From positions 1,582,001 to 1,646,000 of the forward strand of contig JACKEN010000001.1 in NCBI GenBank assembly GCA_020632995.1: a DNA stretch of 64,000 bases, read 5' to 3'. Made by a program: the position numbers and the translations under genes. Source of the DNA: Deltaproteobacteria bacterium. GTDB taxonomy: Bacteria; Myxococcota; Kuafuiibacteriia; Kuafuiibacteriales; Kuafuiibacteriaceae. The notes below the pieces were generated by a model that saw only the letters and a program-made list of their open reading frames with translations, was not told where the DNA came from and did not search any database. Below are positions 48,956 through 57,161 of this stretch, in pieces. The number at the start of each line of letters is the position of its first letter. The first letter of the stretch is position 1.

Positions 48956-50772
48956 TCGTCGTCCACCTTCAAGACGGAGAGGAAGGCCTCCTGCGGTACC
49001 TCGACCGCACCCACCTGCTTCATGCGCTTCTTGCCCTCCTTCTGCCGCTCCAGGAGCTTGCGCTTACGCGTGATGTCACCGCCATAGCACTTGGCGGTGA
49101 CGTCCTTCCGGTAGGCCTTCACCGTCTCGCGGGCGATGACCTTGGTGCCGATCGCGGCCTGGATCGCCACGTCGAACTGCTGCCGCGGGATGACCTTGCG
49201 GAGCCGCGTCACCAGGCCCTTGCCGCGCTCGTAGGCCCGATCCCGGTGCACGATGACGCTGAGGGCGTCCACCTTCTCGCCGTTCAGGAGCACGTCGAGG
49301 CGCACCAGCGGCGCCTCACGGTAGCCGGCCAGCTCGTAGTCCAGGGACGCGTAGCCCCGGCTCACCGTCTTCATCTTGTCGAAGAAGTCGTAGACCACCT
49401 CGGCGAAGGGGATCTCGTAGGTGATCATCACCCGGGTCTCGTGGACGTACTCCATCCCCTTCTGGAGGCCGCGCCGCTCCTCGCAGAGCTTCAACAGCGG
49501 CCCCACGTACTCGGTGGGGCTGTGCAACTTACATTGCACGATGGGCTCCTCGAGAAACTTGTACTCGCCCGGGTTCGGCATGCGGCTGGGGTTGTCGATG
49601 TTCAGCACCACCCCGTCGGGCATGGTGGCCCGGTAGATGGTGGTGGGGCTGGTGGTGATCAGCTCCGCCCCGAACTCCCGCTCCAGGCGCTCCTGCACGA
49701 TGTTCATGTGGAGCAGGCCCAAGAAGCCGCACCGGAAGCCGAAGCCGAGCGCCTGGGAGCTCTCGGGCTCGAACGAGAACGCCGCGTCGTTCAGGCGCAG
49801 CTTCTCGAGCGCGTCGCGCAGCGCGTCGTAGTCCGAGTTCACGATCGGGAAGAAGCCCGCGAACACCATCGGCTTCACGTCGCGGAAGCCGGGGAGCACC
49901 TTGGTGTCCCTGAACTTCGCGTCCATCACGGTGTCGCCCACCTTGGCGTCACGCACCTCCTTGATGGACGCGGCGAAGAAGCCCACCTCGCCCGCCGTCA
50001 GCTGCTCGAGCGCGGTGGGGTGCGGCGCGAACACGCCGACCTCGAGCACCTCGAAGCGCTTGTCGCGGTTCTGCCCGAACACGATCTGCTCGCGCTTCCG
50101 GATGCGGCCGTTCTGCACCCGGACCAGGCAGATCACACCCCGGTAGGGGTCGAACCAGGAGTCGATGAGGAGCGCCTGGAGCGGGGCGTTGGGGTCTCCC
50201 TCGGGCGGGAGCATGTGGTGCACCACCGCCTCGAGGATCTCCGGGATCCCGACCCCGGTCTTGGCCGACGCGAGCACGGTCTGGCTGGTGTCGAGGCCCA
50301 CCACCTCCTCGATCTCCTGCTTCACCTCGTCCGGCCGGGCCGAGGGCAGGTCGATCTTGTTGATGACGGGGACGATCTCGAGGTCCTGGTCCACCGCGAG
50401 GTACACGTTGGCGAGGGTCTGGGCCTCGACCCCCTGGGAGGCGTCGACCACGAGCAGGGCCCCCTCGCACGCGGCGAGCGAGCGCGAGACCTCGTAGGTG
50501 AAGTCCACGTGCCCGGGGGTGTCGATCAGGTTCAGCTGGTACGTCTGGCCGTCATTGGCCTTGTACGCCAGCCGCACCGCCTGGGCCTTGATGGTGATGC
50601 CCCGCTCGCGCTCGAGGTCCATCTTGTCGAGCCACTGGTCGCTCTTCTCCCGTTCGGAGAGGGCGCCGGTGTACTCGAGGATCCGGTCCGCCAACGTCGA
50701 CTTGCCATGGTCGATGTGGGCAATGATGGAGAAATTCCGGATACGGTCCAGAGGGAAGTCAGGCGGGGCCAT
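48952..50772 (-). CDS. lepA: Elongation factor 4
   Basis: The 606-residue GTPase has AHIDHGKSTLADR (G1), DTPGHVDF (G3), NKIDLP (G4) and SAKTG-like residues (ASAKTGVGIPE), then the LepA-specific C-terminal domain (MITYEIPFAEVVYDFFDKMKTVSRGYASLDYE; KCYGGDITRKRKLLERQKEGKKRMKQVG). It promotes back-translocation or helps ribosome assembly. ATG 50772 gives the family N-terminus (DRIRNFSIIAHID). lepA-lepB pairing is common across bacteria. Confidence 0.97.
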   Translation of the reverse strand: MAPPDFPLDRIRNFSIIAHIDHGKSTLADRILEYTGALSEREKSDQWLDKMDLERERGITIKAQAVRLAYKANDGQTYQLNLIDTPGHVDFTYEVSRSLAACEGALLVVDASQGVEAQTLANVYLAVDQDLEIVPVINKIDLPSARPDEVKQEIEEVVGLDTSQTVLASAKTGVGIPEILEAVVHHMLPPEGDPNAPLQALLIDSWFDPYRGVICLVRVQNGRIRKREQIVFGQNRDKRFEVLEVGVFAPHPTALEQLTAGEVGFFAASIKEVRDAKVGDTVMDAKFRDTKVLPGFRDVKPMVFAGFFPIVNSDYDALRDALEKLRLNDAAFSFEPESSQALGFGFRCGFLGLLHMNIVQERLEREFGAELITTSPTTIYRATMPDGVVLNIDNPSRMPNPGEYKFLEEPIVQCKLHSPTEYVGPLLKLCEERRGLQKGMEYVHETRVMITYEIPFAEVVYDFFDKMKTVSRGYASLDYELAGYREAPLVRLDVLLNGEKVDALSVIVHRDRAYERGKGLVTRLRKVIPRQQFDVAIQAAIGTKVIARETVKAYRKDVTAKCYGGDITRKRKLLERQKEGKKRMKQVGAVEVPQEAFLSVLKVDDE

Positions 50773-50849
50773 GGCGGTGCGAGGCTTCCTTGTCCATTTC
50801 GCCCTGCCGGTTGGCAAGGGGTGTTTTTGGTGGGCTGGAGGCGGGGGCG

Positions 50850-51106
50850 TTGACTCGGCCGGTAGTCAGGGTAACTTCCGGTGTGGCAACGGTCTCCAGA
50901 GCGCCCTCGAGGCGGAGCTGCTGGAGTACCTGCGGCAGGTCGAGGAGACCGGCGAGATGCTCATCGTCACAGACGACCACCGGCCGGTCCTCCGGATCAC
51001 CCCGATCCGAGCGCGGGTCCCGGCAGCGGAGTCGTTCGCGGACGTCCGCGGGAGGGTGCGGTACGACGGCGACCCGCTGGACCCCGAATGGCAGCCCGAA
51101 TCCTGA
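50850..51106 (+). pseudogene. Frameshifted Phd/YefM-type antitoxin
   Basis: One frame reads VRVTSGVATVSRA, the typical start of a Phd-like antitoxin, and a second frame continues LEAELLEYLRQVEETGEMLIVTDDHRPVLRI to the stop at 51106. The two join if two bases are removed (or one added) near GCGCCCTCGAG at 50908-50918. No start codon precedes the second frame in a suitable place, so the gene is either broken or affected by a sequencing error. No toxin gene follows. It is divergent from lepA and lies at the edge of a stretch where all genes are frameshifted. Confidence 0.6.
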
Positions 51107-51337
51107 ACGCTGAGCGCTTGCAGGGGGCCCGAGCCCGAAGGCTGAGCCCTGAGGCCGGTCGTGCGGACCAGAGGCCTGAAGACTGAGGCCTGAAGCCTGT
51201 CTCTGATGCCTGGAGCCGATGGCGCGGCGTCGGGCTCGGACGCACGGGAACGCGGCGCGGCGTCAGGCTTCAGAGACAGGGCTCCGGCGGCAAGTGCCAG
51301 GCATCAGGCCGCAGGCCGGAGTCGACAGACCTCAGGC
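51107..51337. repeat. Inverted CCTGTCTCTG / CAGAGACAGG element, copy C
   Basis: The left core CCTGTCTCTG is at 51196-51205 and the inverted core CAGAGACAGG at 51271-51280, with 65 bases between. The arms include GAAGCCTGTCTCTGATGCCTGGAGCC and GGCTTCAGAGACAGGGCTCC, and CCTGA/TCAGG words flank them (GGCCTGAAGACTGAGGCCTGAAG; GCATCAGGCCGCAGG). It separates the Phd-like and VOC-like genes, which converge. No gene is supported in the gap from 51107 to about 51420. Confidence 0.75.
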
Positions 51338-51420
51338 CGGCGGAGTCGGCAGGCCTCAGCTGCTGCAGCGGCCTGGTCGAGCGCCGCACCGCCGAGGCCC
51401 TCAGGGCGCGGCGGGCGGAT

Positions 51421-52125
51421 GAGCCTGATCTGGGGCCCCATCGGTCTGCGATTCAGCGAAGCGCCCGACCCCCGGCACGTCGGTCGCGGGCATCACCACC
51501 CGGCCACCGCCCCGCTCCGCCCGGGTCAGCGCCGCGTCGCAGTCCTCGACCGTCACGTCTGCACCCACCGCGCGGGCTGAGCCAGCGAAGACCCCGCCCG
51601 AGCGCGTCGCCGTTCTTCAGGACGAAGTAGGTGCCGTCCGGCATGTCCATGGTCTCGTGGGTGTAGCTGAGCGCCGCCCAGCAGGCCACCGCGGCCTCCG
51701 GGTCCGGGGTCACCAGCTCGCACCAGTGCACGCTCCGGCCCTCGGCTGCCGGGCCGTCGCCCTCAGGCTGCGATACACGAAGAAGGCCGCGCCGTGGGAT
51801 CCGCCACGGGCTGCATGCGCCCACGGTGGCGATCTCGAAGGCGTCCATCAGGCTGCGGGCCCCCTGCCCCACCAGCTTCGCGGCGGCGGCGTCGACGTCG
51901 GGCACCGAGATGTAGCCGATCCAGTGGGACGCCATCCCCGGCTTCGGCGGGGCCGAAGCCCCCGAACGGGACCTCGCCCGCCTTGATCAGGGTGTAGGGG
52001 GTGCCGTCGGGCATGCGGATGTCCTCCGCCTTCCAGCCGAACACCTCGCCGTAGAAGGCGGCGGCGCGGGGCACGTCGGGGGTGTTGAGGCGGAACCAGA
52101 CGAAGCGTCCAAAGTCGTGAGTCAT
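51421..52125 (-). pseudogene. VOC (glyoxalase/bleomycin-resistance) family protein, multiply frameshifted
   Basis: The minus strand starts well (AAGGAG six bases before ATG 52125; MTHDFGRFVWFRLNTPDVPRAA, FYGEVFGWKAEDIRMPDGTPY) and then shifts frame near 51940, continuing as SHWIGYISVPDVDAAAAKL and LMDAFEIATVG, then shifts again near 51815-51770, where the expected RMQPVADPTGAAFF is scattered over frames, and continues CELVTPDPEAAVACW and YTHETMDMPDGTYFVLKNGDA. It was a two-domain VOC protein of about 260 residues. Each break fits gain or loss of one or two bases, mostly in G or C runs. The 3' end is approximate. Confidence 0.75.
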
Positions 52126-52265
52126 GTCGTTCTCCTTCGATTTCCTTGGATCCCCGGCTCGGGGACGGAGAGGAGTCGGGCCGGCGGGGCGCGGATCGAC
52201 AGGCGATCTCGGAAAAAAGATCAGGGGGCCGGTCGATCCAGGGCCGGCCCGTGCGACCAATAGGC

Positions 52266-52611
52266 ATGCGATACCTGCTGTTGCTCTACGAGAACGAGGC
52301 CGCGATGGCGGCCGCTCCCAGGCCGAGCGCACCGCCGAGCTGCATGAGTACCTGGCGTCACCGCGGCCCTGAAGGGGCTGGCAGTTCCCGGGGCGAGCCG
52401 CTGAGTCGGTGAGCACCGCCACCACGGTGCGGATCCGGGACGGCAAGACGGTCACCACTGACGGCCCCTTCGCCGAGACCAAGGAGCAGCTGGGCGGCTT
52501 CTACATGTGGAGGCCAAGGACCTCGACGAGGCCCTGGCGGTAGCGGCCGGATCCGCCGCCCGCACCGGCTGCGTCGGTGCGACTGATCCTCGAGCTGCCG
52601 AGATGGAGTGA
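52266..52611 (+). pseudogene. YCII / DGPF-domain protein, frameshifted
   Basis: ATG 52266 starts MRYLLLLYENEAAMAA, then AERTAELHEYLA appears in another frame and VSTATTVRIRDGKTVTTDGPFAETKEQLGGFYM in a third, followed by EAKDLDEALAVA after one missing base (TACATGTGGAGG for an expected ATGGTGGAGG near 52505). This is the normal order of a YciI-like DGPF protein of about 115 residues. Such genes usually stand just upstream of an ECF sigma-factor gene, as here. At least three indels break it. Confidence 0.75.
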
Positions 52612-52617
52612 CGCCGC

Positions 52618-53839
52618 GTGCGCGCCTGGCTCGAGATCCAGCGCCTGGCCCGTGAGCACCACGGCTGGGTCCTGGCGCGCCTCGTGCGCACGGTGCGAGA
52701 CCTGGACCTGGCGGAGGACGCGCTGCAAGACGCCTTGCTCGCGGCCCTCCGCCAGTGGCCCGAGGCCGGGATCCCCGACGACCCCCGGGCCTGGCTGGTC
52801 TCGGCCGCCCGCAACAAGGCGATCGACGCGCTCCGGCACCGGGCCCTCCGCACGAAGAAGGCGGAGGAGCTCGGCTGGCTCGAGGCGCTGAGGGCCGAGG
52901 TCGCGGCCCCGCCCGAGGGGCCGATCCGCGACGACATGCTCCGGCTGGTCTTCACCTGCTGCCACCCGCGCTCTCGCTCGAGGCCCGGGTGGCCCTCACG
53001 CGGGCGGTGGCGGGCCTCGAGACCGAGGAGATCGCGCGGGCCTTCCTCGTCCCGGTGCCCACCATGGCCCAGCGCCTGGTGCGGGCGAAGAACAAGATCA
53101 AGGCGGCGGGCATCCCCTTCGCGGTCCCGGGCGCCTCGGACATGCCGCCCCGCCTGGAGTCCGTGCTCGCGGTGCTCTACCTCGTGTTCAACGAGGGCTA
53201 CGCCGCCACCTCGGGGGCGGAGCTGGTCCGCCGGGACCTGTGCGGCGTGGCCCTGCGGCTGGCCCGCGCGCTCGCCGAGCTGTTGCCACAAGAAGGCGAG
53301 GTGCTGGCGCTCTACGGCCTGATGCTCCTGCACGACGCCCGGGCCGAGGCCCGGAGCACCCCGGCGGGCGACCTCGTGCTCCTCGCCGACCAGAACCGGG
53401 CCCGCTGGGACCGCGCCCAGGTCGCTCGTGGCCTGGATGCGGTGCAACACAGCCTGCGCCTCGGGGCGCCGGGGTGTACACGGTGCAGGCCGCGATCGCC
53501 GCCGTGCACGCCGAGGCAGAGACGGCCGAGACACCGACTGGCCCCAGATCGTGGGCCTGTACGACGCCCTCATGGCCCGCGCCCCGACCCCGGTGGTGGC
53601 GCTGAACCGCGCGGTGGCGGTGGCGATGGCCCAGGGCCCGGCGGCGGGGCTGGCGTTGTTGGAGGAGTTGGCAGGCCCGCTGCGAAGTACCACCTGTACC
53701 ACACGCGGCCCGGGCGGACCTGTTGCGCCGGATGGGGCGCGGGCGGAGGCCGCGGCGGCGTATCGGCGGGCGCTGGAGACGCCGTGCAACGCGGCGGAGC
53801 GGCGGTTCCTGGAGGGGGCGGCTGGCCGCAGTGGAGTGA
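52618..53839 (+). pseudogene. ECF-type RNA polymerase sigma factor (YCII-linked group), frameshifted
   Basis: GTG 52618 starts RAWLEIQRLAREHHGWVLARLVRTVRDLDLAEDALQDALLAAL (sigma region 2) and runs to FTCCHP. One base is then missing near 52967, after which region 4 (LETEEIARAFLVPVPTMAQRLVRAKNKI) and the C-terminal TPR-like part characteristic of this sigma group (SVLAVLYLVFNEGYAAT, LLHDARAEAR) follow. Further breaks lie near 53472, 53535, 53685-53710 and 53808. Corrected, it would end at 53839 in FLEGRLAAVE. Function is lost unless the breaks are sequencing errors. Confidence 0.78.
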
Positions 53840-53970
53840 GGCCCTGGTTGCTGGCTGGCGTTCGATAGCCGAGGATCTCATTTCGCCCGGCTTGCCCCAC
53901 GGAACCAGCGCGCGCCGTTGGAGACCGCAGCCCCGGGGGACCTGGCGAGATGCCCGCGGCATCATCGTCC

Positions 53971-54129
53971 TCAACCGGAGAAGACCTTGCGGAGTGTGGT
54001 GCTCGCCGCTCGGGAGACATCGAGGTCGATGCCACGCGTGTCGTAGAAGGCGAGGAAGCGAAGGGACTCTGCACTGAGCAACCCACGAGAGGTCGGTACC
54101 GCCCTTGATCTCAGATCAGCCCCACGCAT
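53971..54129 (-). CDS. Possible 52-residue protein or C-terminal gene remnant
   Basis: ATG 54129 opens a 52-codon frame whose second half (LLSAESLRFLAFYDTRGIDLDV, then ASTTLRKVFSG) has coding-like composition. The start overlaps the end of the 54111-54704 gene. I do not recognise it, and it may be the surviving 3' end of a larger lost gene. The neighbouring 53840-53970 stretch holds nothing I can support. Confidence 0.3.
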   Translation of the reverse strand: MRGADLRSRAVPTSRGLLSAESLRFLAFYDTRGIDLDVSRAASTTLRKVFSG

Positions 54130-54704
54130 ACTGCAGCGACCTCCTCGAGTCTCGACGACTCGTGGTGTGGTCCAAACTGAAGATTGGGGAGCGCCATGAG
54201 CAGCTCCTCGGGGAGCGTCATGCTCGCGGGGTCGGACATCTGCCGCGAGCGCTCGAAGAACTCCGCGATCGCCTCCGGACGAGCATCACTCGGGCGGAGC
54301 CAGATCTCGCACGCGAGCTGCAGCTCACTGATCTTCAGAGCCCTCCACGCGAACTGCTCGCCCGCGTCTGGCGGCTCCGCCATGCCGTCGACCACCTCTG
54401 CACACGCGTCCACGAGCCCCGCGTAGAACAGCGCCATGGCCGCGTAGAAGCTCGCCAGCCACGCCAACTCCACATCCTCTCGCAGGGTCGACGCCAAGGC
54501 CCGGACCTCGCCCGCCTCCTCCGCCGTGACCCCCGGCAGATGCGCGAGCGCGAGGAGCCTCCAGTACGCCTGCTGCTCCCGAGACAGCTCCGCCTCGTGC
54601 TCGCTGACCTCCTCCGCGATCCGGGTCAGCGCCCGTCGCGCCTCGACTCCGCCCCCGGCGAGCGCCTCGTAGATCCGGTCCGACAGCTGCTCCCACGCCT
54701 CCAC
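54111..54704 (-). CDS. Unknown helical protein (197 aa)
   Basis: I do not recognise this protein. From ATG 54704 it encodes 197 residues, almost entirely alpha-helical, with repeated helix pairs such as EEVSEHEAELSREQQAYWRLLALAHL and VELAWLASFYAAMALFYAGLVDACAEVV, suggesting a TPR- or SEL1-like solenoid. There is no signal peptide, membrane segment or obvious catalytic residue. It lies 24 bases after the stop of... the exported lipoprotein gene on the same strand (54729-57101), so it may be the second gene of that unit. Confidence 0.65.
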   Translation of the reverse strand: MEAWEQLSDRIYEALAGGGVEARRALTRIAEEVSEHEAELSREQQAYWRLLALAHLPGVTAEEAGEVRALASTLREDVELAWLASFYAAMALFYAGLVDACAEVVDGMAEPPDAGEQFAWRALKISELQLACEIWLRPSDARPEAIAEFFERSRQMSDPASMTLPEELLMALPNLQFGPHHESSRLEEVAAVCVGLI

Positions 54705-54728
54705 GTCTCCCTGATCACCCCCGCCGGC

Positions 54729-57101
54729 TCAGAAGTCCACCGTCCACTCCGCGGTGAGGTTCCCTGTGAAGGGCTCCTGGCCCGGCAGCCACACCGCGGG
54801 GGCCGACGGGTCCGCGGGCAACAGGCTCATGTCCAGGCGGCTCACCCAGAGCTGCTGGGGCCCGGTGCCGTTGAAGGGCCCGTACGGCCGCTGGGAGGAG
54901 AACACGATCCAGTAGGTGCTGCCCTGGATCTGCGGGGCCCAGCGGGGCCAGGAGTTCGCGCGCAAGGCGCCTTGCTGATTGGCGCGCCCCAGGTCCAGCG
55001 GGCCCACCGTGCCGTCGGCCTTCACCAGGCCCACCCGGGCGTTGAGGTTGTCGTAGGAGCTGCCGCTCGGCGACTGGCTGTACAGGATCCACTGCCCGTC
55101 GGGCGAGAACGCGGGGTAGTAGGCGGAGCCGCCCGCCACCGCGGGTGAGGCGCGCAGGGTGGGCGGGCCGAACACGTACTGGGCGCCGTTGCGGGTGACC
55201 GGCATGCTCCAGATCTGGCCCTGGGCCACGTCGGCCACCCCGTCCGCGCCCATGACGCCGGAGACGAAGGCGATGGCGTCGCCGAGGGGGGACCACACCG
55301 GGTGGGTGACGAAGTTGCCCGCCGCGGCGGTGGGCACCACGTCGATGATCTGGCCGGTGCTGGCGCTGTTCAGCACGATCTGGCCGCTCAGGTTGATGCT
55401 CAAGAGCACCGGGTCGGTGGGGTGCATGGAGGTCCAGTCCCCCACCGCGCCCTGGGCCGCGGGCACCGCCACCGAGGGCACCCCGTTGCTCACGTCGAGG
55501 ACGCCCACGTTCCACTCCACCGCGTTGGCGATGTAGGCCATCTGCTGCCCGTTGAAGGAGAAGCTGTGGCAGCCCAGGCACTGGGGGGTGGTGTCGAGCG
55601 GGAAGGCGAGGCCGGGGCCCGCGAAGGGCTGGCCGGTGGCCACCGACTGGCCGAGATCGATGCGCCAAAGGCCCTCGATCAGGCCCGAGAAGTACACGAT
55701 GCGGCCGGCCACGTTGCCCGCCCCCACCGTGTAGGTCACCGGGGTCGAGACGAAGATCGTGTTGTTCTCGAGCGTCGCCGCCGCGCCGCTGCCGAGGACG
55801 GTGCCGCAGGCCACGGTGACGGTGAGGTCGTGGTCCGCAAGGTTGCTTGCCGACAGCTGGTTCCACTCGGCCGCTGAGTGGCTGGCGCTGGTGTTCTCGG
55901 TGGGGTCGGTGGCGTTCGGGACCGTCACGTATACGTCCATCGCCACCGTCGGGCTCGCGATGCGCATCCGGCACGCGTTGCTGCTGCCGGGGTGGTCCCA
56001 GCTCACCTGGGGGGCGGGGAAGTTGTGGGGCGCCACCGCCTGGTGCTCGGGGTAGGTCACGAGCGGCTGCCGGTTGGGGTCGGCGCCGACCGTGGCGCCG
56101 TCGAAGAGGGTCACGATGGTGGGCGGCAGGGTCGGATCGATCTGCACGTTCCGCAGGATCACGTCGAAGCTCCCCACCGCCTCACCGCCGCCTGGGGCGC
56201 TGTTCACCACCCGCAGGGTCCGCGCCCCCGCGACGGAGATCAGGGTGCTCGGCAGGTCGACCTGCAGGGTGCTCCAGCCGAGGCGCTGGCTGGGGACCGC
56301 GAAGCCGTCGACGTAGGCCCGGGTGCCGGTCACGAAGCCGCTCCCGGTCACGATGAGCTGCGCCGCCGCGGCGCCCGCGTCGATCTGGGCCGGGGTCACC
56401 GCGCTCAGGGTGGGCACCGGGTGCACGAGCGAGATCTGGGCCGCGCCGGTGACCGCGCCGAGCGCCGCGCCCACGGTGTGGCTCACCGGCACGAGCGGCG
56501 CGTCGAGGGGCGCGGTGTACGTCGCCCGGACCGGGTCGACCTCGGGCACAACCGTCCCCACCACCGCGTCGCCGCCCGCCACGCCGTCCACCGACCACAC
56601 CACCGCGCTGCCCGCCGCCGCGGCCGCCTCGAGGGTCACCTGACTGCCGAGGGGGAGCTCGGTGAAGGCCGGGGTGACGAGGAACGTGCCGCCGTCGGGC
56701 GCAGGCTGGCCTGCGTCGGGCACCGCGGCGTCCACCCCGCCATCCGGCCCCGCGTCGCCCTGCCCCGCGTCAAGCTGCCCTGCATCGACACCGGCGTCGG
56801 CAAGGGGCCCTGCGTCACCACCGTCGGCCACCGCGCCGCCATCGCCCGCCGCGCCAGCGTCGCCCGCGTCCGCCTCGACCCCGGTGTCCATCGCGACGCC
56901 GGTGTCGTCGCCGCCGCCCGCGTCCTCGACGCCTCCGTCTGCCTCGGCGTCCCACGGCTCGGCCGCGTCGTCGTCCCAGAAGCCGACGTCGACGAACATC
57001 TCCTCCGCGTCCGGCTGGCCCTGCTGCGCGGGCGGGTCTTCACCGCAGCCCACGAAGAACGCGGCGAGGGCGCACAAGGCGAGCGCGCGGAAGTGCATCA
57101 T
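54729..57101 (-). CDS. Exported lipoprotein with DAG-rich linker, IPT/TIG-like domain, haem motif and TolB-like propeller
   Basis: This 790-residue protein has a lipoprotein signal (LALCALAAFFVGCGE). Residues of about 25-140 are an acidic linker of Asp-Ala-Gly repeats. Then come an Ig-like and an IPT/TIG-like region (PTLSAVTPAQIDAG, LIVTGSGFVTGTRAYVDG), a beta-rich section, a single CLGCHSFSF CxxCH motif near residue 510, and a C-terminal propeller with PD40-type strands (HPVWSPLGDAIAFVSG, YYPAFSPDGQWILYSQS, IVFSSQRPYG). It is probably displayed on the outer membrane. The CxxCH within the propeller entrance suggests covalent haem. The role is unknown; binding or electron transfer at the surface is possible. 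Confidence 0.75.
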   Translation of the reverse strand: MMHFRALALCALAAFFVGCGEDPPAQQGQPDAEEMFVDVGFWDDDAAEPWDAEADGGVEDAGGGDDTGVAMDTGVEADAGDAGAAGDGGAVADGGDAGPLADAGVDAGQLDAGQGDAGPDGGVDAAVPDAGQPAPDGGTFLVTPAFTELPLGSQVTLEAAAAAGSAVVWSVDGVAGGDAVVGTVVPEVDPVRATYTAPLDAPLVPVSHTVGAALGAVTGAAQISLVHPVPTLSAVTPAQIDAGAAAAQLIVTGSGFVTGTRAYVDGFAVPSQRLGWSTLQVDLPSTLISVAGARTLRVVNSAPGGGEAVGSFDVILRNVQIDPTLPPTIVTLFDGATVGADPNRQPLVTYPEHQAVAPHNFPAPQVSWDHPGSSNACRMRIASPTVAMDVYVTVPNATDPTENTSASHSAAEWNQLSASNLADHDLTVTVACGTVLGSGAAATLENNTIFVSTPVTYTVGAGNVAGRIVYFSGLIEGLWRIDLGQSVATGQPFAGPGLAFPLDTTPQCLGCHSFSFNGQQMAYIANAVEWNVGVLDVSNGVPSVAVPAAQGAVGDWTSMHPTDPVLLSINLSGQIVLNSASTGQIIDVVPTAAAGNFVTHPVWSPLGDAIAFVSGVMGADGVADVAQGQIWSMPVTRNGAQYVFGPPTLRASPAVAGGSAYYPAFSPDGQWILYSQSPSGSSYDNLNARVGLVKADGTVGPLDLGRANQQGALRANSWPRWAPQIQGSTYWIVFSSQRPYGPFNGTGPQQLWVSRLDMSLLPADPSAPAVWLPGQEPFTGNLTAEWTVDF

Positions 57102-57161
57102 CCGGGAGAGGATACCAATGTCTGCATGAATACGGAGCCGACGTTTGCGTGACGTGCCCGC

